A stretch of DNA of 44,697 bases from Treponema sp. (GCA_017934745.1 JAGBIY010000021.1:1-44697), one strand, 5' to 3'. Shown: positions 6,549-15,783, counted from the stretch's first letter. Program-made: numbers and translations. Notes: generated by a model from the letters alone, not told the origin.

Positions 6549-8153
6549 ATGGATTTCTTCTCGCAGAACACTGGTTATCTGTACATGGGAATCGGTGTCT
6601 TTGTATTGTTCATTTTGATTCTTTTCTTCGTGGGCTACACGAAAGCTCCGCCGGACGTGGCCAAAATAATATCGGGACTCATGAAGGTTCCCCGCGTCCT
6701 CGCTGGAAGGGCGGGACTCCGCATCCCGTTCCTTGAGCGCGTCGATGAAATCTATCTCGGACAGATTTCCGTGGACATAAAGACGGACACCTACATTCCG
6801 ACGCAGGATTTCATCAACGTGAAAGTGGACGCAATCGCGAAAGTGCGCGTGAAATCGGACGCGGACGGAATCCAGCTCGCGGCGAAGAACTTCCTCAACA
6901 AGACTTCGGAGATGATTGCGGAGGAGCTTCAGGATTCTCTTCAGGGAAACATGCGCGAAATCATCGGAACCCTCGACTTGAAGACGATAAACACTGACCG
7001 CGACAAGTTCTCCGACCAAGTGATGGAGAAGGCCGCGCGCGACATGGAGCGGCTCGGAATCGAGATTCTCTCGTGCAACATACAGAACGTCGTGGACGAG
7101 CACGGACTCATCAACGACATGGGTATGGACAACACTTCCATGATAAAGAAGAATGCCGCCATCGCAAAGGCAACCGCGGAAAAGGAGATAGCGATAGCGC
7201 AGGCCGAGGCGGACAAGGCCGCGAACGAGGCGAGAGTCTCCGCCGATGCCGAAATCGCGGAGAAGCAGAACGAGCTTGCGATAAAGAAGGCGAACCTGAA
7301 GAAGGAATCCGACACTGCAAAGGCTGTCGCCGACGCCGCGTACGAAATCCAGAAGCAGGAGCAGGAGAAGACGATCCAGACCGCCACTGTGAACGCGCAG
7401 ATTGCGAAGGCAGAGCGCGAGGCGGACTTGAAGAGCAAGGAAGTCACAATCCGCGAACAGGAACTCCAGGCGACGATGAACAAGGTCGCCGATGCCGAGA
7501 AGTACAAGGCGGAGAAGAACGCTGAAGCCGACCTCATAAAGAGGCAGAGGAACGCGGAAGCCGAAAAGTACGAGCAGGAGCAGAGGGCTGCCGCCCAGAT
7601 GAAGCTTGCCGACGCTCAGAAATACTCGGCCGAGCAGGAGTCGGCGGCCGTGAAGGCGAAGGCCGAGGCTGAGGCGGCCGGAATCGCGGCGAAGCTCAGG
7701 GCGGAAGCCGAGGGTATCGCCGCGAAAGGAAAGGCCGAGGCGGAAGCGATACGGGCGAAGGGAGAAGCCGAAGCCCTCGCGATGGACAAGAAAGCGGAGG
7801 CCTACAAGAAGTACAACGGAGCCGCCATGGCCGAGATGATGATAAAAATCATGCCTCAGATGGCAGCCGAAATCGCGAAGCCGCTCGGTCAAATCGAGAA
7901 GATAAACATCTACGGAACGACGGGAGACGGCGGAAACGGAGTCTCGCAGGTCTCAAGCTCCATGCCCGTCATAATGAAGCAGGTCTTCGACACGATGAGC
8001 GAGGCGACAGGAGTGGATTTCTCCGAGATAATGAAGGCGAACACCTACGACGCGAAGGTGACGAAGAACATCAACCTCTCAAGCCCCAACGGCGCGGAAG
8101 TCCAGATAAAGGCCCCTCCAGCCGAAAACGGCGGAGAAAAGTCCGCAGAGTAG
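6549..8153 (+). CDS. Flotillin-family (SPFH/band 7) membrane scaffold protein
   Basis: 534 aa. An N-terminal membrane segment (about residues 8-29, LYMGIGVFVLFILILFFVGY) is followed by an SPFH domain (about 30-190) and a long Ala/Glu/Lys-rich coiled coil (about 195-430) with many EA repeats such as AEADKAANEARVSADAEIAE. This is the layout of bacterial FloT/YuaG, which organises membrane microdomains, and the length is close to that family. The ATG at 6549 has an ideal ribosome-binding site (ttggagga); the frame is open upstream to 6495 without one. No NfeD-like partner gene is adjacent, although such genes often accompany flotillins. The gene stands alone between the regulator and the small-peptide cassette. 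Confidence 0.88.
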   Translation: MDFFSQNTGYLYMGIGVFVLFILILFFVGYTKAPPDVAKIISGLMKVPRVLAGRAGLRIPFLERVDEIYLGQISVDIKTDTYIPTQDFINVKVDAIAKVRVKSDADGIQLAAKNFLNKTSEMIAEELQDSLQGNMREIIGTLDLKTINTDRDKFSDQVMEKAARDMERLGIEILSCNIQNVVDEHGLINDMGMDNTSMIKKNAAIAKATAEKEIAIAQAEADKAANEARVSADAEIAEKQNELAIKKANLKKESDTAKAVADAAYEIQKQEQEKTIQTATVNAQIAKAEREADLKSKEVTIREQELQATMNKVADAEKYKAEKNAEADLIKRQRNAEAEKYEQEQRAAAQMKLADAQKYSAEQESAAVKAKAEAEAAGIAAKLRAEAEGIAAKGKAEAEAIRAKGEAEALAMDKKAEAYKKYNGAAMAEMMIKIMPQMAAEIAKPLGQIEKINIYGTTGDGGNGVSQVSSSMPVIMKQVFDTMSEATGVDFSEIMKANTYDAKVTKNINLSSPNGAEVQIKAPPAENGGEKSAE

Positions 8154-8162
8154 AGGGGAGGT

Positions 8163-8191
8163 TTGACGAAAAAGCCCCAGCCGTGTATATT
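8163..8191 (+). promoter_or_regulatory. Strong promoter of candidate antisense RNA
   Basis: TTGACG (8163-8168), 17 nt, TATATT (8186-8191): close to consensus and with ideal spacing. There is no plus-strand protein gene downstream until 8718, so it most likely makes the short RNA facing the peptide at 8318-8398. Confidence 0.6.
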
Positions 8192-8197
8192 GGTAAA

Positions 8198-8307
8198 AAA
8201 ACGGGGACGCTTGCAAACGTACTTTGCGTCAACAAAGTACGGCGACCAGCCTCCGTTGAGTTGGGAAATCCCGCCCGGAAGTTGTCAGCTACAGGGCGGG
8301 CTTTTTA
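8198..8307 (+). ncRNA. Candidate antisense RNA (about 110 nt) facing the 8.3 kb peptide gene
   Basis: From the promoter at 8163-8191 the RNA would contain a perfect hairpin CGTACTTTG-cgtcaa-CAAAGTACG (8217-8240) and end at the terminator CCCGCC..GGCGGG plus five T (8270-8306). That terminator also serves the convergent peptide mRNA, so the two RNAs overlap at their 3' ends. This matches the architecture of type I antitoxin RNAs. No homologous RNA is recognised. Confidence 0.55.
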
Positions 8308-8317
8308 TGCTCTTATC

Positions 8318-8398
8318 CTATTTGAACAGGAAGGTGAGCACCTGTATTACCAATCCGACAACAGCGATGACGAGCATCACTTTTTCGTATTTTGTCAT
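8318..8398 (-). CDS. Small hydrophobic peptide (26 aa), holin-like/type I toxin-like
   Basis: A 26-codon ORF beginning MTKYEKVMLVIAVVGLV and ending TFLFK: one membrane helix with a charged N-terminus. It is homologous to the array peptides at 20-106 and 461-538, seven kilobases away and on the other strand. An AGGAGG ribosome-binding site lies 7 nt upstream. A candidate promoter is TTGTCG (8492-8497), 17 nt, TAGCAT (8469-8474). Recurrence of the same short reading frame with conservative changes, always with the same flanking arrangement, is the main evidence that it is a gene. Proposed as a type I toxin; function not shown. Confidence 0.62.
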   Translation of the reverse strand: MTKYEKVMLVIAVVGLVIQVLTFLFK

Positions 8399-8399
8399 A

Positions 8400-8690
8400 C
8401 AGAGCCTCCTTCTTCATGACGAATTCGGAAGCTAGCCGCCGCAGTTCGCAAGCGTCCCCTTGACTGATATGCTACAAGAAACTCAGGTGAGCGACAAGAT
8501 TAAGATATCATACGGCTCAGGCACTACTCAGTAAACGCTGCCTCTTCCAACCTGTTTTTCGACACTATCACGATTTGATATCCAAATGCTTTATCCTCGT
8601 GTCCAGAAGCGGATTCAGGCTCTGCCTTGTCCGTCTACTTTTTTTTTATATAGTGTTTTTAACTGAAAAACAACTTGAATTTCAGCCAAA
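8400..8690. other. Intergenic region, peptide leader and otherwise featureless
   Basis: The left part holds the leader and candidate promoter of the minus-strand peptide (to about 8500). The remainder, to the lipoprotein ribosome-binding site, shows no gene or clear repeat; a T-run and tatata near 8640-8652 may belong to the lipoprotein promoter. Confidence 0.4.
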
Positions 8691-8717
8691 ATGACAACAT
8701 CAAACGGAGGAAAAAAC

Positions 8718-9625
8718 ATGAAACTCTCAAAGAAAATCCTTGCAGCCCTCTCTGCCGCCGCGCTCCTTGCGACGACCGCGCTCTTCGCTTCCTGCTCCGA
8801 CGACGAGAACGACGACAAAAACGGAACGTCGTATGTGACGCTCCCCGAAAGCGTGGGCGAGAACCCGCTCAAAGGAAAGACGTGGCAGATTACAGATACT
8901 GAAAACGATGAAGAGGGGACGACATGTTCATGGGAGTTCACCGACACGACAGCAACGTATACTGAAAGCAACACCGATCACAAAAGTATTAACACATACA
9001 AGTATTCCTACGACGCGAACCAGAAGCTCCTCTACCTCGCGCTCCAGTCCGAGGGCTGGACAGAAGATGGGGAGACGATTTCGTGGTCAAGCCCGGAGGA
9101 ATATGAAGAACCGATGAAAAATGGTATGAGGAAGAGGGAGAGAGCTTGTCCGAAGCGACAATAGAATGCGAACTTGAATATTGCAAGCAAGAGTTTTCCA
9201 CACTCGAAGTTAGGAAATACACGATAGGCGAAGACAATTCTCTCACGCTTGAAGACTACTTCGATGGAAACCTCCCGACTGCGTGCCATTTTAGAAAAGA
9301 CTTTGAAGAAAGCGAGCTTACGGAAGAGTACACTAGCGGCTCTATTAGCATTAATTCTATTCTGTTTTACGGCTCCAAGTACGAGTACGTGTATTGTCTC
9401 TCGTTCAACAGCGAAGCGAAAACATTCAGCGGGAAAATTTTTCATACAGATACAAAACTCGGCACAGTAACAGGAACGTACACCACAGAGGGAATAGGGA
9501 CAAGCGGCTGCAAGGTGACGCTCACGTTCACAGAGATTCCAGACGGAGTGCCTGTAATCAAAACGGATACGGCTTATGTGCTTGAGATGGACAGCGACTC
9601 AGACACCTACACGCTCGTGAAATAG
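8718..9625 (+). pseudogene. Frameshifted lipoprotein gene of unknown function
   Basis: The first part starts MKLSKKILAALSAAALL with a lipobox ending FASC, preceded by ggagg. It reads in one frame to about 9115 (..SSPEEYEEPMK). The sequence then continues sensibly only in another frame: WYEEEGESLSEATIECELEY and on to the stop at 9625. The second frame has a stop just upstream (tga about 9105), so the shift lies between about 9105 and 9125, near the run gaaaaatgg. Both parts are rich in Asp/Glu/Tyr/Thr and look like one beta-rich surface lipoprotein of about 300 aa. A sequencing error in the A-run would explain it equally well. No family recognised. It shares a terminator with uxaB. Confidence 0.6.
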
Positions 9626-9669
9626 ATTTCCGCAAGTGCGCAGGCTTCGTCTTATGCGTGTTTGACGAA

Positions 9670-9706
9670 AAAGCCCCATGAAGGAACATTCCTTCATGGG
9701 GCTTTT
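9670..9706. terminator. Bidirectional terminator between lipoprotein and uxaB
   Basis: An almost perfect inverted repeat, AAGCCCCATGAAGGAA and TTCCTTCATGGGGCTT, flanked by A-run and T-run, between two convergent genes. Confidence 0.85.
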
Positions 9707-9736
9707 GTCATTCAGCTTTCAAGTTGAAACGCTGGT

Positions 9737-11299
9737 TTATTTCACGATGTTCGCCAATGCGACTTTCATGCCGTCTTTCTGGATGTTCTCCAAGTGGCCA
9801 GCGACAGCCTCTTCGAGACCGGCAATCTTCGTGAGGTCTTCCTTCCAGAAGTCCACGTTCGAGAGAACGCGGTTCGCGATGACCTTGGCGTCCTTCGTCT
9901 CCTTGTTGAGGGCCGCGAAGAATTCGAGGACTGGGAGAGTGTCCAAGTTCTCGTACTCGCCCTCGTCCCTCTTTGAAATGAGGCACTTCTGTCCCTTCGC
10001 GTTGTCCTTGATTTCCGTTCCGTTGTAGAACGCGATGAGAGCGGCGATAGAGAAGCCGAGGAGTTTCGGAACCTTTCCGTTCTTCGCGATTGACTGTGTG
10101 ACAGAAGGCAAGCAGCGTGTCCAGTATTTTGCGACAGAGTTCAAAGAAATCTCGATCAAGCGGTGTGGGTTGAACGGATTCTGGAAGCGTGTCCAAACAT
10201 CCTGTGCGTATTTCTTGAGGTCGTCCTGGTCGCCGTCGATTGAAGGAACGATTTCGTTGAAGATGATGTCGTGCATGAATTTCTGGGCGTCGGCGTTCGG
10301 AGTGTTGAATCCTGAACCGACTTTCTCAGAGCAGACGATGTCCTGAACGTAGTTAGAGCCTGACAAGAACGCGGCGAGGACTGAAGAAGTGTGCGCTCCG
10401 TTCAAGATGCGGACCTTTCTTGTGTGGTAGTAGTCCATGTTCTGGACCCACTTCACTGAAAGACCGGCTTTCACGAGTGGAAGCTCGTCCTCGTGTGACT
10501 TCTTCGACTCGATGACCCAGAAGTGGAAAAGCTCGGCAGAGTCGAGGAGCTTGTCCTCGTATCCGAGTTTCTCGCAGATGTTCTCGGCCTGTGTCTTTCC
10601 GTTCTCTTCCTTTGAAAGGAGCGGGAAATATCCAGGAACGATGCGGTCAACGAGACAAGAGCAGACGTCGCAGGCTTCGTCGAACCAGTTGATGAAGTCC
10701 GGTCCAAGCTGCCATCTCTCTGCGTAGCGGAGGATGTTGATTCTGAGGTTGAGTCCGGCCTGGTCAGAAAGCTCGCAAGGAATGAGAATCAATCCCTTTG
10801 AAGTGTCGCCCTTGAAAGCCTGGAATCTCTTGTACAAGAAAGCGGTGACTTTCGCAGGATAGTTCTGCTGTGGCTTCTGGTCGAGAGTGACAGGAACGCC
10901 GTTGATTTCTTCGTCGAAGCGGATTCCGGCCTCTGTCGTGTTTGAAACGAGGAATCTCAAATCCGGGCTTGAAGCCAAGGCGATGTAGTCATCGTAGTTC
11001 GTGTACGGGTTGATGGAGCGGCTGATGGACTTGATTGTGCGAGTCTCCACAGTCGGCTTTCCGTCTTTCATTCCGCGGAGAACTGTCGTGTAAAGGTTGT
11101 TCTGGGCGTTCATCGCGTCGATCATGCCCTTTTCCAAAGGCTGGACGATTACGATGTTTCCGTTGAAATCAGTCTTCTCGTTCACGATGTCGATCTGCCA
11201 GTCGACGAACGCGCGGAGAAATCCACCCTCTCCGAACTGAATGATTTTTTCTGGACGCTTTACTGTTTCCACAACGTCTTTAATTGATTTCAAAGCCAT
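9737..11299 (-). CDS. uxaB: Tagaturonate reductase (altronate oxidoreductase)
   Basis: Reduces D-tagaturonate to D-altronate with NADH in the galacturonate pathway, in the cytoplasm. 520 aa, somewhat longer than the E. coli enzyme. The N-terminus has the nucleotide-binding segment IIQFGEGGFLRAFVDWQ; the centre has the mannitol-dehydrogenase-family signature KVRILNGAHTSSV with catalytic Lys, Asn and His; FNPHRLIEISL follows. The start is at a good site (aaagagg). It is divergent from the giant regulator at 11502, which likely controls it, and next in logic to the importer at 14809-18423. UxaC and UxaA are not in the window. Confidence 0.93.
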   Translation of the reverse strand: MALKSIKDVVETVKRPEKIIQFGEGGFLRAFVDWQIDIVNEKTDFNGNIVIVQPLEKGMIDAMNAQNNLYTTVLRGMKDGKPTVETRTIKSISRSINPYTNYDDYIALASSPDLRFLVSNTTEAGIRFDEEINGVPVTLDQKPQQNYPAKVTAFLYKRFQAFKGDTSKGLILIPCELSDQAGLNLRINILRYAERWQLGPDFINWFDEACDVCSCLVDRIVPGYFPLLSKEENGKTQAENICEKLGYEDKLLDSAELFHFWVIESKKSHEDELPLVKAGLSVKWVQNMDYYHTRKVRILNGAHTSSVLAAFLSGSNYVQDIVCSEKVGSGFNTPNADAQKFMHDIIFNEIVPSIDGDQDDLKKYAQDVWTRFQNPFNPHRLIEISLNSVAKYWTRCLPSVTQSIAKNGKVPKLLGFSIAALIAFYNGTEIKDNAKGQKCLISKRDEGEYENLDTLPVLEFFAALNKETKDAKVIANRVLSNVDFWKEDLTKIAGLEEAVAGHLENIQKDGMKVALANIVK

Positions 11300-11501
11300 G
11301 TTTGAACCTCTTTTCTATTATAATTGATTTAAAAATGATACATTTTATATTCCCTAAATTCAATTCTTTCTTGGCTTTACAGAATTTTCACGGGTTATTA
11401 ATTTGTACAAAAACGAAACCACTTGTAAAAAAAACGACATCGAATTAAACTCAATTCAATAGCTACTCTCAAAAGTTAACCACATGCGAAAAGGTCATTA
11501 A
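11300..11501. promoter_or_regulatory. Divergent promoter region of uxaB and the giant regulator
   Basis: A 202-nt AT-rich gap between two divergent starts. It must hold both promoters and probably operators. I see no strong inverted repeat; TATTATAATTG near 11317-11327 could contribute a -10 for uxaB. Confidence 0.35.
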
Positions 11502-14500
11502 ATGAACAATCCACATTCGGAATCTGAAACAGGAAAAAAAATCGGGTTCGTACTAGCGACAATACACACAGGCTCGTCTCTCAACCTTTGGCTGAGCGTG
11601 GCAGCGAAGGCGGCGGAGTCAACAGGCTCATTCTTCGTCTTTCCGGGTGGCAAACTCGAAAACGCGAACGGTTCAGGCGCGCTCCGAAACAGAATCTACT
11701 CGTTGGTCAACTCAAAGAACTTGGACGGTCTCATTTCATGGTCGTCTTCTATAGGAGGCTCGGTCTCCATAAAGGAGCTTGACGAATTCCACAAGAAATT
11801 CGCTTCGATTCCGTTCGTCACAATCGGCCACAAAGTCTCGAACCATCCGTATGTGGAATTCGACGCATATTCCGGCATGAAGAATCTGGTGCAGCACTTC
11901 ATAAAGTGCCACAATTCGAAGCGCATAGCGTTCATCAGGGGGCCGGAGAACCACTCGTCGGCGGAGGACAGATACCGTGCGTTCAAGGATGCTCTCAAGG
12001 AAAACGGCTTGAACACCAGAGGCAACGAGAACCTTGTCTCCAGTCCTTGCAGTTGGTACGAGGCGGAAAAAGCGGCGAAGGAGCTTTACGAGGGGCGGGG
12101 GCTGGTTCCGGGAAAGGATTTCGACACGCTCATAGCTTCGAGCGACCTGATGGCATCCGCGGCCGTAGATTATTTTGCGAAAAGGGGATTCAAGGTTCCT
12201 GAAAATTTCATAATCGGCGGATTCAACGACACTGTGGAAAGCAGAATCAGGAATCCGCAGTTCTCAACTGTCCACATGCCGCAGAAAGAGCTTGGGCTTG
12301 AGGCGGTGAACATGCTGAGCCAGGTGCTCAACGGAGAGAAAGTCGCCGACAAATACCTTTCCGCATACCCCGTCATAAGGGAAAGCTGCGGCTGCAACAA
12401 CTTGAAGAACTGGGGTGTCGTGGAATCCAAGTCGAAATCAAGGACAAGGGAACAGTTCGAGTCTGAATTCTGCGATGCTCTGGGGTTCGACCCGGCCCTT
12501 GAATCCACAAAGAACAGGATGGCTCCAATCTTCGACGCGCTTTTCAACAACTCAAGGACGGAATTCATAATGAGGTTCGACAGGTTGCTCGAAGACTTTT
12601 TCGAGCACGGAGGCGACTTGTCCAACGTCTTCGGCGCGTTGTCGACCATAAAGAACTGCGCGTGCCTGCCGGAGGATTTCGTGGAGAAAGTTCTTCGTAC
12701 CGCAAGTGTCGTGGTGTCGCAGGTGCAGGAGAGAGTCTTCACGGCGAAACGGTACAACGACATGCAGATTGCGAAGGCAATCGGGTCCCTCAAAAGCGAA
12801 CTTCTCTCCGTGCATTCCCGCAAGGATCTTCTCGACGCTTTGAGAAAGTTTCTGCCTGCCATAAAGATAAAGACGCTTTCCATCGTCCTTCATTCAGACG
12901 ATGCGTTCTCGAAATATTTCGGAGGGTTCAATTTCTCTTCTGCGGACGATGATTTCAGGACGGAGGAAAAACTCTTCGATTCTGACTCCCTTCTGCCCGA
13001 AAAATACCAGGGCGACTTGAACAGGGGCGTGTTCGTCGTGCAGCCGCTCTTCATGGAGAACCGCTCATTCGGATACATGATAGCGAACTACGCAGGATTC
13101 GACGGCTCTTTCTACGAGGATTTGCGTGTCGCCGTTAGCAACGCCATACAGAGCATCATGCTTTTCGAGGAACTTGAGACGGCGAAGATAACGGCGGAGC
13201 AGGCGGAATTCGAGAAGACTGAATTTTTCGCCAACGTCGGAAGCGAACTTTGCGATCCCCTCAAGGACTTGAGCGCGAAAGTCTCCCAAATGGAACACAA
13301 CGTGAACGAGGGAATCCTCGACGCGGACATAATCGGAGAGCAGCTGATTTTCTTGAACTCGCAGATAAAGGCGCAGCTTGAGAAGACGATTACGCTGGTC
13401 GATTTGACGCGCTCTCAAGTCGACGACCTTCCGATGGACAAAAAACTTTTCGACCTGCGCCAGATTCTTCCCGCGAACATCAGCGCGACAATCAAGGACG
13501 ACATTCCGCTGCTTTTCGGCGATGTGGAGCGGCTGAACAAGTCGATAGCGACAATCTTCGACTCGAACGCGGAGAATCCCGAAGTCGTCGTGGAAATGGA
13601 CGGCGTGCACATCAGGTTCGACTCGAAAAGAATCGACTGGCAGAGGCCGGAGCTTCTTTTGGCCGAAAAAATAATCCTGTTGCAGTACGGCGAGGTCGTG
13701 AAGACGACGACAACATCGGAGATTGTGCTTTCATGGCCGAACCTGTCCGGAATGCCGCCCGCAAAAAGCTCGTTCGGAAGCAAGACGCTCTATACTCTGT
13801 CGAACGCAAAGACGGAACTGTTCGGCACGACGGCCGAGCCTATTTCAAAAATCGATTTCGAATCGGAGTCGTTCGACAATTCTGTGACGTTCACATGGAA
13901 TCCCGACGAAGCGCCGATTGACGAATGGGTGAAGGTCTACAGCCTGAGGCGCAACGAAAGGTTCTTCCGCGCGCCAATAATCTGCTACAGCCGCACCCTC
14001 ATCGGCCACAGATTCCTTGAAATAATAGAACAGAAAGTAAAGACGCAGAAAACATCGTCTGTGCTTTTCGTCGGCACCGTGCACACTCGCTATGGAACGT
14101 GGGCCACGGACGCGAATTCCGTGTACATTCCGTCCATGGACAACTTCGACGAGATACTGAACGAGATAACGCCGTCGCTCATCGTCTTCGAGCGCATATC
14201 CGAAAGCGACATAGTGAAGATTCGGAAGACGAACAAGACCGTGCTCACGCCGATTCTCGTGCTGCCAGACTCGATTCTTTCGGAAGAGGACGTGGACCTG
14301 CTCTGCTCCCATCCAAAAATCATCCTCTGCAACCGCGGAGCCGCCGAATCCGAGCAGTTCAACAAGAGAATCCACGGAATCCTAGCGGGTGACGAAATTC
14401 TGCCTCCCCACACGGGCGCGCTCGTCAAGAAGGCGATTCTCTACCTAAACGTGAACGCATCTCAGCAGATTGTCCGCTGGAAGCTCGCCGACACCGTCCA

Positions 14501-14729
14501 TGTGAGTGAGGACTACCTGACCAGAATCTTCCACAAGGAGCTTGGGCTGAGCCTGTGGGAATACCTCAACCGCTACCGCATATACCTTGCGACAAAGATG
14601 CTCCTTGAAACGAACGATACGATTTATGAAATCGCCGAGAATTCTGGGTTCCAGGATCAGGCATATTTTTGTAGAGTGTTCAAGAAGATATACGGAATTC
14701 CGCCGGGGAAGATTCGTTCTAAAAACTAA
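11502..14729 (+). CDS. Giant one-piece regulator: sugar-binding domain, decayed histidine kinase, decayed receiver, AraC helix-turn-helix
   Basis: 1075 aa, no signal peptide or membrane segment. Residues about 12-300: LacI-type effector domain ending VIRESCGC. About 300-560: helical and GAF-like. About 570-800: kinase-like; the phosphoacceptor motif reads FFANVGSELCDPL, i.e. FANVSHELRTPL with the His replaced by Ser581, followed by a poorly conserved ATPase-like part. About 850-955: receiver-like, with Glu897 (SLIVFER) where the phosphorylated Asp normally sits. About 975-1075: AraC domain (LADTVHVSEDYLTRIFHKEL, then YEIAENSGFQDQAYFCRVF). So it looks like a two-component system collapsed into a phosphorylation-independent one-component switch. 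It lies between uxaB and the importer genes, its likely targets. Confidence 0.85.
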   Translation: MNNPHSESETGKKIGFVLATIHTGSSLNLWLSVAAKAAESTGSFFVFPGGKLENANGSGALRNRIYSLVNSKNLDGLISWSSSIGGSVSIKELDEFHKKFASIPFVTIGHKVSNHPYVEFDAYSGMKNLVQHFIKCHNSKRIAFIRGPENHSSAEDRYRAFKDALKENGLNTRGNENLVSSPCSWYEAEKAAKELYEGRGLVPGKDFDTLIASSDLMASAAVDYFAKRGFKVPENFIIGGFNDTVESRIRNPQFSTVHMPQKELGLEAVNMLSQVLNGEKVADKYLSAYPVIRESCGCNNLKNWGVVESKSKSRTREQFESEFCDALGFDPALESTKNRMAPIFDALFNNSRTEFIMRFDRLLEDFFEHGGDLSNVFGALSTIKNCACLPEDFVEKVLRTASVVVSQVQERVFTAKRYNDMQIAKAIGSLKSELLSVHSRKDLLDALRKFLPAIKIKTLSIVLHSDDAFSKYFGGFNFSSADDDFRTEEKLFDSDSLLPEKYQGDLNRGVFVVQPLFMENRSFGYMIANYAGFDGSFYEDLRVAVSNAIQSIMLFEELETAKITAEQAEFEKTEFFANVGSELCDPLKDLSAKVSQMEHNVNEGILDADIIGEQLIFLNSQIKAQLEKTITLVDLTRSQVDDLPMDKKLFDLRQILPANISATIKDDIPLLFGDVERLNKSIATIFDSNAENPEVVVEMDGVHIRFDSKRIDWQRPELLLAEKIILLQYGEVVKTTTTSEIVLSWPNLSGMPPAKSSFGSKTLYTLSNAKTELFGTTAEPISKIDFESESFDNSVTFTWNPDEAPIDEWVKVYSLRRNERFFRAPIICYSRTLIGHRFLEIIEQKVKTQKTSSVLFVGTVHTRYGTWATDANSVYIPSMDNFDEILNEITPSLIVFERISESDIVKIRKTNKTVLTPILVLPDSILSEEDVDLLCSHPKIILCNRGAAESEQFNKRIHGILAGDEILPPHTGALVKKAILYLNVNASQQIVRWKLADTVHVSEDYLTRIFHKELGLSLWEYLNRYRIYLATKMLLETNDTIYEIAENSGFQDQAYFCRVFKKIYGIPPGKIRSKN

Positions 14730-14808
14730 TTTACAAGTTCGCTTTTGTCCAATAAGATATAAGTAAATTTTCGGCGGTTATCGCTATATTAAAAAACTGA
14801 GGTTAGAT

Positions 14809-15750
14809 ATGAACGCACAAGAAACATCTGTTCTTCAGGCTCCAAAAAAGGATCTGTGGAAGGACGTAAAAAGACACTTTTCTGTCTATGCGCTGCTCAT
14901 TATTCCAGTCGTGTACTATGCAATTCTCAAGTATGGTCCGATTATTAATGGCCAGATCGCTTTTAAGAACTTCTACCCAGAAGCGGGAGTATGGGGAAGT
15001 GCCTGGGTCGGATTTGACAACTTTGTAACATTTGTCAAGTCTTTCTATTTTTCAGAGCTTCTCCGCAATACTATCTTGTATAGTATAGCGAAACTCTGTA
15101 TTTCTGTCCCTCTTTCGATTATTTTGTCGGTCGCACTCTACGAGTGTACACAGAATGTTCTCCGCAGGGTCGTTCAGACTTTGGTTTATCTTCCGCACTT
15201 CCTTTCGTGGGTTATCATGTACGGAATCTTGCTTACCCTCCTTTCACCAGGCGAGGGTCTTGTAAACGAAGTCATCAAGTTCTTCGGTGGAGAGCCGGTC
15301 GACTTCCTTACAAACGTCCACACGTTCCCTGCTATCGTCGTCATTTCAGACGCATGGAAGGAAATGGGATGGGCCGCGATCATCTTCATCGCGGCTTTGA
15401 TGGGAATCGACCCGTCATTGTTCGAGGCTGCCATGGTTGAAGGAGCTTCTGCGGTGCAGCGCGTGTGGTACATAACATTGCCATCTATCAAGCCGGTCAT
15501 CGTAACGGTCGTCCTTCTTAAGCTCGGAACAATTTTGGACGCTGGTTTCAATCAGATGTTCATGTTGTATTCTATTCCAGTATACTCAGTCGGTGATATC
15601 ATCGATACTTGGGTTTACCGTCAGGGTCTTCTTGAATTCAAGTTCGCGTTGGCAACCGCTGTCGGTATCTTCAAAGGTGCCATCGGTATGCTTCTTGTCA
15701 TGATTTCAAACAAAATCGTCAAGAAACTTACTGAGTCTTCACTTTTGTAA
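14809..15750 (+). CDS. Oligosaccharide ABC importer permease, LplB type
   Basis: 313 aa, about six membrane segments. The cytoplasmic EAA loop reads FEAAMVEGASAVQRVWYITL, which contacts the ATPase. The YNG-type start is not seen, but the N-terminus (YALLIIPVVYYAILKYGPI) and overall plan fit the LplB subfamily that imports oligosaccharides such as oligogalacturonides. The gene has a gagg ribosome-binding site. It is followed 33 nt later by its LplC-type partner and then a binding lipoprotein; no ATPase gene is present, so a shared MsmX-like ATPase encoded elsewhere is expected. Codons here and in the next two genes are less GC-rich than in the regulator. Confidence 0.9.
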   Translation: MNAQETSVLQAPKKDLWKDVKRHFSVYALLIIPVVYYAILKYGPIINGQIAFKNFYPEAGVWGSAWVGFDNFVTFVKSFYFSELLRNTILYSIAKLCISVPLSIILSVALYECTQNVLRRVVQTLVYLPHFLSWVIMYGILLTLLSPGEGLVNEVIKFFGGEPVDFLTNVHTFPAIVVISDAWKEMGWAAIIFIAALMGIDPSLFEAAMVEGASAVQRVWYITLPSIKPVIVTVVLLKLGTILDAGFNQMFMLYSIPVYSVGDIIDTWVYRQGLLEFKFALATAVGIFKGAIGMLLVMISNKIVKKLTESSLL

Positions 15751-15783
15751 TCGAAAATACTGCGAATTTGTCAGGAGAAAAAA

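Noticed and set aside
6414..7892. Long minus-strand frame opposite the flotillin
   Set aside because: Leu/Arg-rich shadow of the coiled-coil coding sequence; the flotillin frame is clearly real.
8163..8435. Plus-strand 90-aa frame at 8163-8435
   Set aside because: It covers the antisense promoter, two hairpins and the complement of the peptide gene; it has no ribosome-binding site.
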